64,000 bases of DNA from Voacanga thouarsii. Lineage: Eukaryota; Streptophyta; Magnoliopsida; Gentianales; Apocynaceae. Where the stretch lies: NCBI GenBank assembly GCA_026120185.1, contig JANUWF010001622.1:1857501-1921500 (forward strand), given 5' to 3'. The notes below the pieces were generated by a model. The model was not told where the DNA came from, made no database searches, and saw nothing but the letters and a program-made list of their open reading frames with translations. Shown in pieces: positions 33,328-45,292 of the stretch; the stretch's first letter is position 1, and each line of letters opens with the position of its first letter. Made by a program: the position numbers and the translations under genes.

Positions 33328-34449
33328 ATGGCACCAAGACGCCGAACAGTGGTGCATAGCAGAACGGTGCAGGAGAGTGCATCATCCACCCCAGAGTTTG
33401 AACAAATGCGTCGTTCCACCCCCGATGTGGAAGAGCACCTGCCAGGAGAGCAGGAGATGGCTGCGAAGAGGTCACGGGATGTGACCATGGGTCAGGCTTT
33501 CGACAAAATGGCCTCGATTCTATAGAACTTGACCGAAAAAGTGGACAAGGTGGCCAGGAAACCACCGCGAGGAGAGGATGAGACTTTGGAGCGTTTCCTG
33601 AAGTTCCAGCCTCCCACATTCCAGGGGGAGGTGGAACAGGATGAGAAAGCCGAGCAATGGATTGAGCAGATGGAGGACATTTTCTCTACTCTGCAGTACT
33701 CGGAAGAAAGGATGGTAAAGTTTGCTGCTTTTCGGCTAAGGGGACCGTCTCGGGCATGGTGGCAGCGAGTAAGGGGTGATTGGGACAAGGAGGAGCAGGA
33801 GTGGACCTGGGAAGATTTTACGGAGGCTTTTCGAGCCGAGTACATTCCTCAATGGGTGGCTGAGAAGAGGGAGGACGAATTCCAGACCCTCAGGCAGGGA
33901 GGCATGACTGTGGCCCAATATGCAGCCTGATTCATGCAGTTGTCCAAATACTGCAAGTGCTTAGTAGATACGGAGCAGAAGCGCACCCGACAATTCGTGA
34001 AAGGGCTAAAGCCAGATTTGAGGAGGGCGTTGGCTCCATCCCCGCCAACGTCGTACATTGCTGCTGTGGACGCAGCCTCTCGGACGGAGAACGAAGATCG
34101 GCACCGACCGGTGAACCGACCCTTCCAACCAAGTCGACCACCTATGAGGCCTTCAGGCAATAAGCGACCTGCGAGTTCTATGCCGTGGGGAAATCGGGGT
34201 AAGCAGCCCCGAGTGCCTGTAGCCGGATCAATGCAAGGCAGCCTGAACTGCCGACTATGTGGGAAGCGAGGCCACACTGAGAGAAACTACTGGGGTAGCG
34301 GGGGTGTGAGAAGGTGCTTCAACTGTGGAGACCCAGGACATCTGAGGAACGTCTGCCCCAAACCCTTAAGGACTGAGCAGACCACGCCGACCCAGCAATG
34401 GGAGGCAACAGAGGTGCCGCTACTGGACCAGCCGGAGCGGGAGGCCTGA
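33328..34449 (+). pseudogene. Gypsy gag with two zinc knuckles
   Basis: From Met-Ala-Pro-Arg-Arg one frame runs to 34449 with only two stops (33523-33525, 33928-33930). The retrotransposon gag core shows Phe-Leu-Lys-Phe-Gln-Pro-Pro-Thr-Phe, Ala-Glu-Gln-Trp-Ile, Arg-Ala-Trp-Trp and Phe-Arg-Ala-Glu-Tyr-Ile-Pro. Knuckles are CRLCGKRGHTERN.. (final Cys replaced by Tyr-Trp) and CFNCGDPGHLRNVC (complete). The protein would form the particle core. Confidence 0.88.
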
Positions 34450-35110
34450 AGAGCCAGGTGAAGGCCAAAGTTTTTGCCCTGAGCCGAGAGGAGGTCGGAG
34501 CGGACGCCGCCGTAATCAAAGGTAACCTTTCTATCCAAGGTTGTCTTGTTAATGTTCTGATAGATCCAGGATCTACACACTCATATGTAAGTAAAGTATG
34601 TGCTTCACGTCTGGGCTGGGAAGGAAATGAGCTACCTTATACCCTAGTAGTTAGTTCCCCCCTTGGGAAAGGTGGTGGAAGCAGGCAAGAAAATGGGAAG
34701 TTGTGGAGTTGAGGTTGGGAAGGAGATTCTGGAGGTCGACCTTATAATCCTGGCCATGGACAGTTATGACTTGATCTTAGGCATGGACTGTTTGTCGAAG
34801 CACGGAGCTCGTGTGGACTGCAAGACTAAGACGGTGCAGTTTGTGAGACCTGGACGGGATGTAATTGAATTCAATGGCAAGCGAACGAAGGAATTGAAAT
34901 TTCTTATTGCTGGAGCTAAAGCCCGAAAGTTGCTCAAGAAAAGATGTGCGGGATACTTGGCGTATCTCCTAAACAAACCAAAGGACCAGTGTACCTTGGA
35001 AAGTACGTAGGTGGTGAAAGACTTTTCGGATGTGTTCCCTACGGAGCTCACTTCCCTACCCCCTGAACGGGAAGTTGAGTTCACCGTGGATCTGATTCAC
35101 CGTGGAACTA
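34446..35110 (+). pseudogene. Gypsy protease and the beginning of RT
   Basis: Leu-Ile-Asp-Pro-Gly-Ser-Thr-His-Ser-Tyr-Val (about 34558-34590) is the active site of plant Gypsy proteases (DPGS type). Leu-Gly-Met-Asp-Cys-Leu (34778-34796) is the second conserved block. A frameshift lies near 34680. After a stop at 35008-35010 the same frame continues Val-Lys-Asp-Phe-Ser-Asp-Val-Phe-Pro, the lead-in of Ty3 RT, and is cut at about 35100-35110 by the deletion into the LTR. Confidence 0.85.
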
Positions 35111-35502
35111 TTTACAGATGTTTTACACTTGGCATACACGAACTATGTAAAAACACCATGTGCACACACATGACTTACTGAGATTTATTCTCACACTGTT
35201 TTACATCATGTTTTTAGGGGATAGACTGTGCTGAGTCAGCGGGGCATGTAATAGTTGAAGCTTTTGCTATTTTCTCTATTCGTTGTAGGAGACATTTATT
35301 GCTTATGCTTCTAGATAATATTTTATTTTATTTCGTTTTGCTCCAAGTTGAGCCTGATGTAATAAGAATATTTCTTTATTTATCTAAGTTGATCCTTTTG
35401 GAGATTGCCTTTATATTTTATACCTCGTTCTAAAGACCCCTTGTCCTACGGGACGAGGCGACATCCCCGCCCTTTTAGGGTACGTAGTCGTGGGGTGTTA
35501 CA
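35111..35502 (+). repeat. Truncated 3' LTR of the Gypsy element
   Basis: Only the last 392 bp of the LTR remain. They are colinear with 32351-32742 without gaps and with 12 mismatches by my count (about 3.1%). Confidence 0.95.
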
Positions 35503-35667
35503 CAAGGTCTCAAGGACGTGGTTGGTTTCTAGTGGAGGAAGAAATGAGTCCGAGACAAGTGAACCAAGCGACACCACCCAAAGAATTTCCCCTAAGCTCT
35601 GAACCCTTGCATATTGAGAAGCAACGGGCTCATCATCCTCTTTTCCATCACAAAGTGGAGAATCCTG

Positions 35668-37561
35668 TGTTGGAATATATGCCCTCTAGACTAGATTAGG
35701 TGATGTAATTATCGAATTTATTAATAAAAGAATTTATTCTCAAAATTTGTTTGTAAATTTACATTTTATTTGTACACGATTTTTGTTTGGAAAGAACTCA
35801 TTGTTTTAAGTAAGTGATCTATGTGAATGGTGGTCTTTTATAGTAAGGTATGGATCACGGGTTACTTAATACATAAATATTTATTCTTAACCGATTGATG
35901 AGAATGGGAATCTCATCATGTATAGGTTATTGTGTTATGAATTTCAAATAAAGAATGGCTTATCTTTAGCCAGTGAGTAGTCTACTCACTTCATAGCATG
36001 AGCGTATTTCGAATACGTAGAACAAGATTTGTAATAGTAGTTTCTAAAAGTACTATTTAAAAGAAGCCCAAACTATCACTACTACAGTATGGACTAATAC
36101 TCTACCGCTTGAATATGAGTTGGTGGTCTGACGAAGTTAAAAGTATATACTTTGATATACTGTAATTGAGATTCTTTTGTAAAACCAATATACTTATATG
36201 TTGGGTATATGTGACTAGTTAGTTAAGACAGACTTGTACAAGATATTTTCTACGCTATATCACCCCTTGTGACTGTTCGAATGATCTAATTATCCAGGGC
36301 TCTAAGAAACATGACTTGGATGTTTACTTTAAGGTAGCTCTCTTGAAAAGTGAAAACATTCCAAGAGTCATGAATTATTGGACTAGAGGTCTAAGGATGG
36401 TAAATGTCTATTAGAGAGGTGTTAGTACACTATTCCTCTCTAATTGCACGGCGATGCGTAGAAGGGTATTTTAGTCATTACACCTATAGGTCGAAGACTT
36501 TGCTAACGCAGCATTGTCTTTGGAGTTAATATTTCCTTATGGTGATATTAGAAAATATTTAAAATGCAAAATATAGCTATTTGTATAATAAGGGTATTTT
36601 GGTCATTTTAGTAGCCAAGGCGATGTGTCTTTTGATCCCCAAAATGGTCCTTAAGTCATGAAGGATTTGGATTAAGGAATTGGTCTTGATATTTATGAAA
36701 TTTTATTTTATGAGTCTAATTTATTATTGGATTAGAATAAAATAACATGTTCGAGAGAGAGTATTTATTTTATCTAGTTTAAATAGTTAATTAATTATTC
36801 AGGGCTCAATACTCAGATTGAATAATTAAAAAATTAATTTAGAACTAGATGAAAGGTATGAAATTTTATTTGATCTATCTAGGCTTGTTATTATTTATTA
36901 GGCTGTTTAATAAAGTCCAGAAAATAAATAATTGAGATTTATTATTTATGGATGTTCAAGCCCAAGAATAAATAATTTATCTGGCCCAATGAATAAGACC
37001 AAGGTAAAATAAAACTTATTAAATATATATATATATATATATTATTAATTTAATTAATTAATTAAATTTTAAAAAAAGACAATACGGGATGGATCCTATA
37101 TTGTTCTGCGTGAAGGATAACAGAAAGTATAGGTGCTTTTTGTTTTTACGCAGATGAATTATTCTCTCTCGGTGTGTGTAAATGCAAAATGAATTGAAGT
37201 GGAGCAGGGGTCTTGGCAATTGAGAGAGCTTTCAATTCACAGGAGCAAGGAAAGAAAACAGCTCTGTGCATTTTTCATTTTGCAATCACAAAGAAAGCTA
37301 AACCCATTACAAGCCTTCAAGGCTTATCAAAACCCGATCTTTAAGCCTTCACCGGCTGTGCTATGGGCACCATTTTGGAATATCAAAAGTTTCGCGTGGA
37401 TGAGACGCAGTAGATGTTTGCAAGGATGTGAGCCACTAGCCTCAAATATCCTTATACAGACATCTACACTAGTACGAAGAGGGTCATTTAACCACAGAGG
37501 TAAAATTTTTGTTTTCCTAATATACTTTCATTTTGATGATTTTTGTCATTTTAAACCTTCA
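35668..37561 (+). repeat. 5' LTR of the Angela-like element
   Basis: 1894 bp. Includes an AT-rich segment with a short TA run near 37026-37040 and a GC-richer 3' third. The 131-codon frame at 37199-37594 crosses the LTR end and has no domain, so it is not called. Confidence 0.93.
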
Positions 37562-37563
37562 AT

Positions 37564-37575
37564 TGGTATCAGAGA
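37564..37575 (+). promoter_or_regulatory. Primer-binding site of the Angela-like element
   Basis: TGGTATCAGAGA starts two bases after the LTR and matches the 3' end of tRNA-Met except at the last positions. Confidence 0.9.
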
Positions 37576-39300
37576 TATGGTTTGGCAAACGTAGAAAGTA
37601 TGTTAGGCTTAACTAAAACAAAAAAATATTTATTTTGGTTGAAATCTGTGATCTTTCGTTTTTACTGGTATTGGTAAATTCATTGTAAGCTTGCCGAGTG
37701 GAAGTATAGGAACAATGTATTTTACTTGCTTTCATAGATATCGTATAAGTTCAATATTTTTAAGGGTATAGGCGCTTGTTTGGATGAGTTTTGATTGAAA
37801 ATGAAAGAAAAAATTGAAACCAGTACGCAGAAAAAATTCTGGAGAAGAAACACTGTGTAATTGAGCCGTCAAGCTGAGCCACTGCCGTGAGCTGAGCCGA
37901 CCTGAATTAGAGAGGAGCCGCAGCTTGCAGCTCAAAGCCATGCAGGCTCACATTGGGCGAGGAAGCCTTCCTCGCTGTTGGTTTCAGCGAGGAAGGTACT
38001 GTTCCAAATTGCAAATTTGCAATTTGGAACTGCTGCACGATCAACAATTTTAACTGCGCAGTTGGGTAGGTGCCGGGCGGGCCAAGTCCACTTGCACGGA
38101 TCCGGCCTATGGGTTATCCCATGGGTTGTGATCCAATGTAGAGGGTGCATGGACCCACCCGAAAAAAAAAATTTTGGTTTTTGGTCCCATGCCAATCGAA
38201 GTTATTTTTATTGCAATAGTTAATATTCTTTGAATATTTTGCATGAAAAATAATAGTAAAGGAAATTTTAGGATTAAATAAGACCATTAATTAATTAATG
38301 TATTTAATTTTATTATTTGGATACTTAAGTTAAAAGAATAGAAAAATATGAAAATATTTACAGTTTTCTAGCATGCTTATTTCTTTTTGTACCCTATGTG
38401 TGCGTTTTCTCAAAAACTAAAGTCTTTGAGAATTTTTTACAAAGAAAAACATTTTTCTTAAATCAAATGGTTAATTTTAATTTGAATAAAAATTAATTCT
38501 TGGATATTTTCTCAAAGGATTTTATCATTGACATAAAAAACATATTGAATTTAGATATTTTTGTGAATTAAAATAGAAAATAATTTTGATTGAATTTTAA
38601 CAAGAGAAATTGTTTTTGTCAAAAATTTGAGATCAAAATCTCTCGAAAATTTTATTGGATTTTTTTTTTTTGAAATTATTAAGTTTATTAGCTTAAATAA
38701 AATTAAGCCATAGAAAAATTTCTCAAAGGGTATAAACCTTGACATAGAAATTTTTATGAGTTTAGATATTTTAGTTTGAATTAAAAGAAAATTTAATTAA
38801 AATTTTCAAAATATACTTTTCAAGAAAAACTATTATATTAAAATACTAAATAGAAAAAGGGTTCCAACGGCCCCACGGCTTCCATCACGATCCTCATTAG
38901 AGATCGTGAGTCCCCTCGCGTCACCCTGGGAGTGAACTCGTATATAATGGGAATACCACAAGGATCTAGAACTAATGGATGGATGTAATTAATAACTCAG
39001 GACACGTGCTATGATCGGTCAACCCACATTAGAGGTTATAGTGTGGGGAATGTCCATAGGAAATGAGAAGAAACGGTCATCCCACGATAGAGTTATCTTC
39101 GAAATCATTACCTAGAAGGGAAATTAATTTGTGGTGGTTAATACACTTAATTTAGAAAACTATTAATTTTTCCAAGAAGCTATGTTAGTTTTTATAAGAG
39201 CCAAATTAATCATATTAAAGATAATAGTGATAGGGTTAACTATTATCGAATTTAATTTGAGGATAAAGTCACAAATTATTTTATTTTTTCACAAACTGAA
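37576..39300. other. Long untranslated leader of the Angela-like element
   Basis: About 1.7 kb between PBS and gag without a conserved frame. This is normal for Angela/BARE elements, which have long leaders. Small frames at 37732-38223 are not supported. Confidence 0.6.
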
Positions 39301-39309
39301 TTTTCTTTT

Positions 39310-40134
39310 ATTTTTGATATTTCAGAAATTATTGGTGGAGGTTCTTTTAGTCCTTTGACCATTATTCTACGGAAGAATAAGCGAGCAGGTCCAAATTATG
39401 TGGATTTAAAAAGGAACTTGGACATAATACTCACTACAAAGGACTATAATTATATCCTCTTTGAAACCTGCCCTGTTATTGGGGAGGGTTCCACCACGGA
39501 GGAGTGTGAGGCTGAAAAGGTATGAAAGAAGACTAATGAAATGGTTCGATACTACATGTTGGCCTCTGTGTCTAATGTGCTTCAGTCAAAACACGAGTAC
39601 ATAACCACTACATATGACATTAGCCAATCATTAGCCACGTTGTTCGCCGATAAAAGCCGGCCCGCAAGGCAAGAAGCTCTTAGGATGATCATAAACACTG
39701 AGATGGCTGAGAGAGCTTCAGTCAGGGAGCATATGCTCAAAATAATTACTACTTTTGAGGAAGCGAAAGTTTTAAGGGCTGTTATTGACCCCGAGTGCCA
39801 CGTGGACATGGTTCTCGAATCTCTACCGGACTCTTTTACTCAGTTCAAGTTGAACTACAATATAAACAAATTAAACATAACTTTAATTGAGTTAATGAAA
39901 GAGTTGCAGGTGGCGGAAAAGGTCATGAAGCCACAGTCCAAGGATATAATTACGAGGACTTTTTTTTCTAAAACTAGGCCCAAGCCCAGGAAGTTCAAGA
40001 AGAAGAAGGAAAATGCACAAGCCCAGCCCAATAAGCCCAAAGGCAAATGCTTCAAATGCGGTAAAAAAGGACACTAGAAAAAGGAGTGTCCAGAATTTCA
40101 GGCCAAGAAAAACCCTACAGGTATTGTTCTCTAT
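39310..40134 (+). pseudogene. Angela-like gag with zinc knuckle
   Basis: The N-terminal piece (Ser-Phe-...-Leu-Asn/Lys-...-Asn-Tyr-Val-Asp-Leu-Lys-Arg-Asn-Leu) is followed after a stop near 39525 by the open stretch 39541-40077. That stretch carries Leu-Glu-Ser-Leu-Pro-Asp-Ser-Phe-...-Phe-Lys-Leu-Asn-Tyr, typical of Angela gag. The knuckle CFKCGKKGH-(stop)-KKEC has the TAG at 40075-40077 within it. Confidence 0.85.
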
Positions 40135-40530
40135 CTAGAGTCTATTTCAATGGTTGGATCAACTTTCACTTGGATTGTTGATTCTGGTGCCACTGATCAT
40201 ATCTGTAACTCCTTACAAAGGTTTAGGAAGATAAGAAGACTCCAAAAGGGCAAGCATGGACTACGAGTAAGAAATAGAGTACGAGTATGGGCCCTTACAG
40301 TGGAAGAGTTAGATTTTATTTTTTATTGTAATAAAGTAGTTGTATTAAAGGATATTTTATATGTACCTGATTTTAGACAAAATTTGATTTTAGTTACAAA
40401 ACTAATAAATCATGGATATTCTATTTCTTTCCATTCTGGTATTACTATCAGTAAAAATAGAAAAGTCTTATGTACAAGGCATATGTATAGAAATTTATTC
40501 TTTTTAAATCTTACAAACAATTAAATAAAT
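40135..40530 (+). pseudogene. Angela-like protease
   Basis: Trp-Ile-Val-Asp-Ser-Gly-Ala-Thr-Asp-His-Ile-Cys-Asn (about 40171-40209) is the intact active-site box. The following frame reaches Val-Leu-Lys-Asp-Ile-Leu-Tyr-Val-Pro, another family block. It ends with a stop at 40522-40524. Confidence 0.85.
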
Positions 40531-40569
40531 AGTGCTCAATTTGAACCTTTAAATAAGAAAAGAAATACC

Positions 40570-41420
40570 AATGTCAATGACTCATATATTTGGTATCTAA
40601 GATTGGGTCATATTAACTTAATCAGGATTCAGAGGTTAATCCATTATGGGCCTTTGGGCTCATTAAGATTAAAAAGTTGGCCTCAATGTAAATATTGCCT
40701 TATGGGAAAAGTGGCCAAAAAGTCGTTTATCCAAAAGGCTGATAGAGTCATGGAGATATTGAGTCTTATTCATATTGATATGTGTGGTCCTTTGAGTACT
40801 TCATCACTTTCATGGATGATTGTACAAGGTTTGGTTATATTTATATGATAAGGCGCAAGTCTGACTATTTTGACAAATTCAAAGAGTTTAAGGCTGAAGT
40901 GGAGTATTGGAAAGGTAAATTAATCAAAATTTTACGATCGGATCGTGGTGGAGAATACTTCCTTGGTGAGTTTAAGGATTACATGGTACATCATGGAATA
41001 GTATCCCAACTCTCTGCGCTGGGTACACCCCAACAGAAAGGAGTTGCTGAAAGAAGGAATAGGACATTAATGAAAATGGTCTGAAGTATGATGTCCCATA
41101 CTACTCTTCCAGTCTCTTTTTGGGGATATACCTTAGAAACAGCGGCATACATTCTGAACTTGGTGCATTCCAAGTCAGTACCTAGGACACTTTATGAGAT
41201 ATGGATTAAGCGTAAACCTAGTCTAAATCATCTCAGGATATGGGGCTGTCCAACTTATGTACTGATCAAGGGAGACAAGCTAGAACCAAGATCAGAATTA
41301 TGCTACTTTGTTGGGTATCCAAAAGGGACAAAAGGAAGTTACTTTTATTATCTAAATGAGCAAAAAGTACTGGTAAGTATCAATGCTAGATACTTGGAGA
41401 ATAATCAAAGTACTTGTACT
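40570..41420 (+). pseudogene. Angela-like integrase
   Basis: The region starts with Leu-Gly-His-Ile-Asn and a Cys-x2-Cys pair (HHCC finger). It continues with Ile-His-Ile-Asp-Met-Cys-Gly-Pro (first Asp), Arg-Ser-Asp-Arg-Gly-Gly-Glu-Tyr (second Asp) and Pro-Gln-Gln-Lys-Gly-Val-Ala-Glu-Arg-Arg-Asn (Glu). A frameshift lies near 40800 and a stop at 41082-41084. The C-terminal Leu-Arg-Ile-Trp-Gly-Cys-Pro and Phe-Val-Gly-Tyr-Pro-Lys-Gly-Thr boxes are present. Confidence 0.88.
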
Positions 41421-41439
41421 AAAGGTTCAATAAGGTTGA

Positions 41440-43190
41440 AACTCAAGGAGAAGTTATCTTTGGAATCAACTTCTTCAAACCTAATTATGGAACAAGAAGA
41501 GGCACAACCTCAAGAACCTGTTCAAACGGAGCTTCGTCGTAGTGGGAGGATATCTAGAGTTCCAAAAAGATGGATAGGAGAAGTTTTTGAGCTGGTCTCT
41601 GATAATCAGAAACAATATCCCATTAGATACGAAGAAGCTATTACTGATGCCGATGCAGATCTATGGCATGAAATAATGAAAGCCGAGATTGAGTTTATGT
41701 ACTTCAATCAAGTTTGGGATCTTGTTGCTTCACCTGAAGGAATAAAACTCATTGGGTGTAAGTGGTTATACAAGAAGAAAATGGGACCGACTGGGAGGGT
41801 GGAAACCTTCAAAGTTAGGCTTGTAGCGAAAGGGTATACTCAGAAAGAGGGAATCGATTATGATGAAACCTTTTTCCCTGGTAGCCATGCTTAAGTCAAT
41901 CCGTATCCTCCTTGCCATTGCATGTCATTACGACTATGAGATATGGCAAATGGATGTCAAGATGGCATTTCTTAATGGCCATCTTAACGAAGACATCTAT
42001 ATGTCCCAACCGGAAGGTTTTATTACTAAAGGTTAGGAACATATGGTTTGCAAACTTAAGAAGTCCATTTATAGACATAAGCAGGCATCTAGAATATGGA
42101 ACATTCATTTTGATGAGACTGTAAAGTTTTATGATTTCATTCAAAATGAGGATAAACCATGTATGTACAGGAAATTAGAAGGCATAAATGTGACTTTTCT
42201 TGTCCTATATGTGGATGACATTCTACTTATTAGGAATGATGTAGAGATATTGTCATCTACTAAGGTTTGACTGTCTAGTCAATTTAGTATAAGGACTTGG
42301 GAGAAGCCAGTTATATTCTCGAAATTAAGCTTCTTAGAAATAGGAAATAGAGAATGTTAGAATTATCCCAAATGACATACATTGACAAGATACTGGCCAA
42401 GTTTAGCATGGACTCATGCAAGGAAGCTATGATCCCTTACAGACATGGGTTGTCTTTTTGTTCTAAGGACTATCCTAAGTCTCAAGAAGAAAAAGATAGG
42501 ATGAGTAGGATTCCCTACGCTTCAGCTCTAGGAAGTCTTATATACGTCATGCTGTGCACTAAGTCAGATATCTGCTTTGCTATAAACTTAGTTAGTAGAT
42601 ATCAGTCAAACCCTGAGGAGATTTATTGGCAAGTTATAAAGTATATTCTTAAGTACCTCAATGGTACGAAAGATTATATGCTGGTTTATAGAGTTGACGA
42701 CTTGGTTCCTACTGAATACATAGATTCAGATTTCTAGGCAGAAGAGGATGAGAGAGAATCCACTAATAGATATGTTTTCACCTTGTCTGAAGGAGCTATT
42801 TCATGAAAGAATATCAAGCAATTTTGTATTGATGACTCAACCATAGAAGCTGAGTATATGGTAGCTTCGGAAGCGTCTAAGGAAGCAGTCTGACTCTGGA
42901 AGTTCCTTTTAGAACTTGGAGTTGTGTCATACATGAACAGAATGATTGTGGTGTATTGCAACAACTCTAGAGCAGTCTCGCAATCCAAAGAATCCTGGAA
43001 CCACAAGAAGGGGAAGCACATCCAGATGAAGTACTACCTAATTTGGGATTTTATTCAGAGACGGGAAATCGTGGTAGAATAGATAGTCTCGGAGAATAAC
43101 CTAATAGATCCTTTCACCAAGCCTTTGGCTGAAAGAGTCTTCAAGAGACACTTAGACACCATAGGGGTGGGCACCTACAGACTTTCTTAG
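41440..43190 (+). pseudogene. Angela-like reverse transcriptase and RNase H
   Basis: RT landmarks are Gly-Cys-Lys-Trp-Leu-Tyr-Lys (41754-41774), Val-Lys-Met-Ala-Phe-Leu-Asn-Gly (about 41958-41981) and the catalytic Tyr-Val-Asp-Asp-Ile-Leu-Leu-Ile (42208-42231). RNase H starts around 42710 (Asp-Ser-Asp-Phe) and ends near 43140. At least five stops or frame changes break it (for example near 41895, 42033, 42268, 42735). Confidence 0.88.
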
Positions 43191-43212
43191 TCTTAGAGTC
43201 CAAGTGAGAGAT

Positions 43213-45091
43213 TGTTGGAATATATGCCCTCTAGACTAGATTATCTTATATAATTATCGAATTTATTCTCAAAATTTGTTTGTGAATTTATATTTTATTT
43301 GTACATATTTTTTATTTGGAAAGGACACATTGTGTTTAAGTAAGTGATCCATGTGAATGGTAATCTTTCACGGTAAGGTATGGATCACGAGTTACTTAAC
43401 ACATAAATATTTGTTCTTAACCGTTTGATGAGCATGAGAATCTCATCATGTATAGGTTATTGTATTATGAATTTCAAATAAAAAATGGCTTACCCTTAGC
43501 CAGTGAGTAGTCCACTCACTTCATAGCATGAGCGTATTTCGAATACGTAGAATGGGACCTGTAATAGTAGTTTTTAAAAGTACTATTTAAAAGAAACCTA
43601 GACTATTACTGCTATAGCATGGATTAATACTCTACCGCTTGAGTATGAGTTGGTGGTCTGACGAAGTAAGAAACATATACTTTGATATGTTGTAATTGAG
43701 GTTCTTTCATAGAACCAATATACTTGTATGTTAGATATATGTGACTAGTTAGTTAGGATAGATTTGTACAAGATAACTTTTATGTTATATAACCCCTTGT
43801 AACTGTTTGAATGATCTAATTATCCAGGGCTTTGGGGAATATGACTTGGATATTTACTTTAGGGTAGCTCCATTGAAAAGTAAAACATTCTAAGAGTAGT
43901 GGATCATTAGATTAGATGTCTAAGGATAGTAGACGTCTATTAGAGAGGTGTTGGTACACTATTCCTCTCTAATTGCATGACGATACTTAGAGGAGTATTT
44001 TAGTCATTACACCTGTAGGTCGAAGACTTTGCCAACACAGCATTGTCCTTGGGGTCAATATTTTCTTATGGTGATATTAGAAAATATTTAAAATGTAAAA
44101 TATAGCTATTTATATAATATGGGTATTTTGGTAATTTTAGTAGCCAAGGCGATGTGTCTTTTGGTCCCCGAAATGGCCCTTAAGTCATGAATGATTTGAG
44201 TTAAGGAATTAGTCTTGATATTTATGAATTTTTATTTTATTAGTCTAATTTATTATTGGACTAGAACAAAATAAAAGGTCCGAGAGAGTATTTATTTTAT
44301 ATAGTTTAAATGCTTAATTAATTATTCAGGGCTCAAGGCCCAAATTGAATAATTAAAAAATTAATCTAAAACTACATAAAAGGTATAAAATTTTATTTGG
44401 TCTATTTGGGCTTGTTATTATTTATTGAACTATTTAATAAAGTTCAGAAAATAAATAATTGAGATTTATTATTTATGGGTGTTCAAGCCCAATAATAAAT
44501 AATTTATCTGACCCAATAAATAAGACCAAGGTAAAATAAAATTTATAAAAAATATATATTAAATTAATTAATTATTAATTTAATTAATTAAGTAAATTAA
44601 AAAAAAAAGACAACACGGGATGGATTCGGTGTTATTCTGCGTGAAGGATAACAGAAAGCATGGGTGCTTTTTGTTTTCACGCAGATGAATTATTCTCCCT
44701 CGGAGTGTGTAAACGCAAAATGCATTGAAGTGGAGCAGGGGTCTTGGCAACTGAGAGACCTTTCAATTCACAGGAGCAAGGAAAGAAAACAGCTCTGCGT
44801 ATTTTTCATTTTTCAATCACAAAGATAGCCAAACCCATTTCAAGCCTTCAAGGCTTATTAAAACCCGATCTTTTAGCCTTCACCGACTGTGCTACGAGTA
44901 CCATTTCGGAAGATCGAAAGTTTTACGTGGATGAGATGCAGTAGATGTTTGCAAGAACGTGAGCCACTAGCCTCAAATATCTTTATACAGATATTTACAG
45001 CAGTGCAAATAGAGCCATTCAATTACAGAGGTAAAATTTTCATTTCCTAACATGCTTTCGTTTTGATAATTTTTGCCATTTTAAGCCTTCA
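43213..45091 (+). repeat. 3' LTR of the Angela-like element
   Basis: 1879 bp, colinear with 35668-37561 but with many substitutions and several small indels. A purine-rich stretch (CCAAGTGAGAG) precedes it. Confidence 0.93.
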
Positions 45092-45292
45092 TCCTGTTCC
45101 ATCTTATGGGGTTTTTCTTGAAATTCAGAGGATGCCGAAGGAGGTATTTGTTACTTCCTTCTATCTTATTTATATCTTTGAGTTTTGACTAGAGAATTAT
45201 TTGGATATGATATGGCTTTTATCTTCAGACACTTCCAAAAGATGGTCAATTGAGATTAAACCATCAATTGCAAAGTTTTCATTCATTTTCAG

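Larger units (their letters stand above)
24536..35502 (+). mobile_element. Ty3/Gypsy LTR retrotransposon (chromovirus-like), internally deleted, with a hAT nested in its 5' LTR
   Basis: The 5' LTR starts TGTAATACCCCG directly after CAAGG (24531-24535). The 3' LTR ends GGGGTGTTACA directly before the second CAAGG (35503-35507). The inner part has a PBS, gag with two zinc knuckles, protease and the first residues of RT, then jumps into the last 392 bp of the 3' LTR. RT, RNase H, integrase and most of the 3' LTR are gone. A long LTR (about 3.2 kb without the hAT) and this gag-protease type suggest a Tekay/Del-like chromovirus; the chromodomain is deleted so lineage is inferred. Confidence 0.92.
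35668..45091 (+). mobile_element. Ty1/Copia retrotransposon, Angela/BARE-like, decayed
   Basis: A 9424-bp element is flanked by TCCTG (35663-35667, 45092-45096). The LTRs begin TGTTGGAATATATGCC, very like the TGTTGGAA(A)TATGCCCTAG start of Angela/BARE elements, and end CCTTCA. Coding order is gag, protease, integrase, RT, RNase H. Many stops and frameshifts occur throughout and the LTRs are visibly diverged with indels, so it is much older than the other LTR elements here. It interrupts exon B of the CPL1 fragment. Confidence 0.95.
16944..45292 (+). pseudogene. CPL1: CPL1-type RNA polymerase II CTD phosphatase gene fragment, split by transposons
   Basis: Three exons with clean splice sites are recognisable. 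Exon A (16944-16977 plus 23981-24030, 84 bp) reads Leu-Arg-Phe-Asp-Gly-Thr-Thr-Asp-Ala-Glu-Val-Glu-Arg-Arg-Leu-Lys. Exon B (24152-24535, 35508-35667 and 45097-45143) includes Arg-Arg-Leu-Leu-Ile-Leu-Gln-His-Gly-Gln-Asp and Glu-Glu-Glu-Met-Ser-Pro-Arg-Gln. Exon C (45229-45292) reads Leu-Arg-Leu-Asn-His ... Phe-His-Ser-Phe-Ser-Gly. These match the region between phosphatase/BRCT part and dsRNA-binding domains of CPL1 (FIERY2), a nuclear phosphatase of Pol II. Both ends of the gene are absent. A TAA stop interrupts exon B near 24313. Removing each insertion with one target copy rejoins the reading frame exactly. Confidence 0.82.

Noticed and set aside
33255..34580. Long minus-strand frames opposite the Gypsy gag
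   Set aside because: Shadow frames of a GC-richer coding strand; the plus strand carries the zinc knuckles and gag core.
37199..37594. 131-codon frame in the Angela-like LTR
   Set aside because: Crosses the LTR boundary, has no domain, and the 3' LTR copy is not open in the same way.
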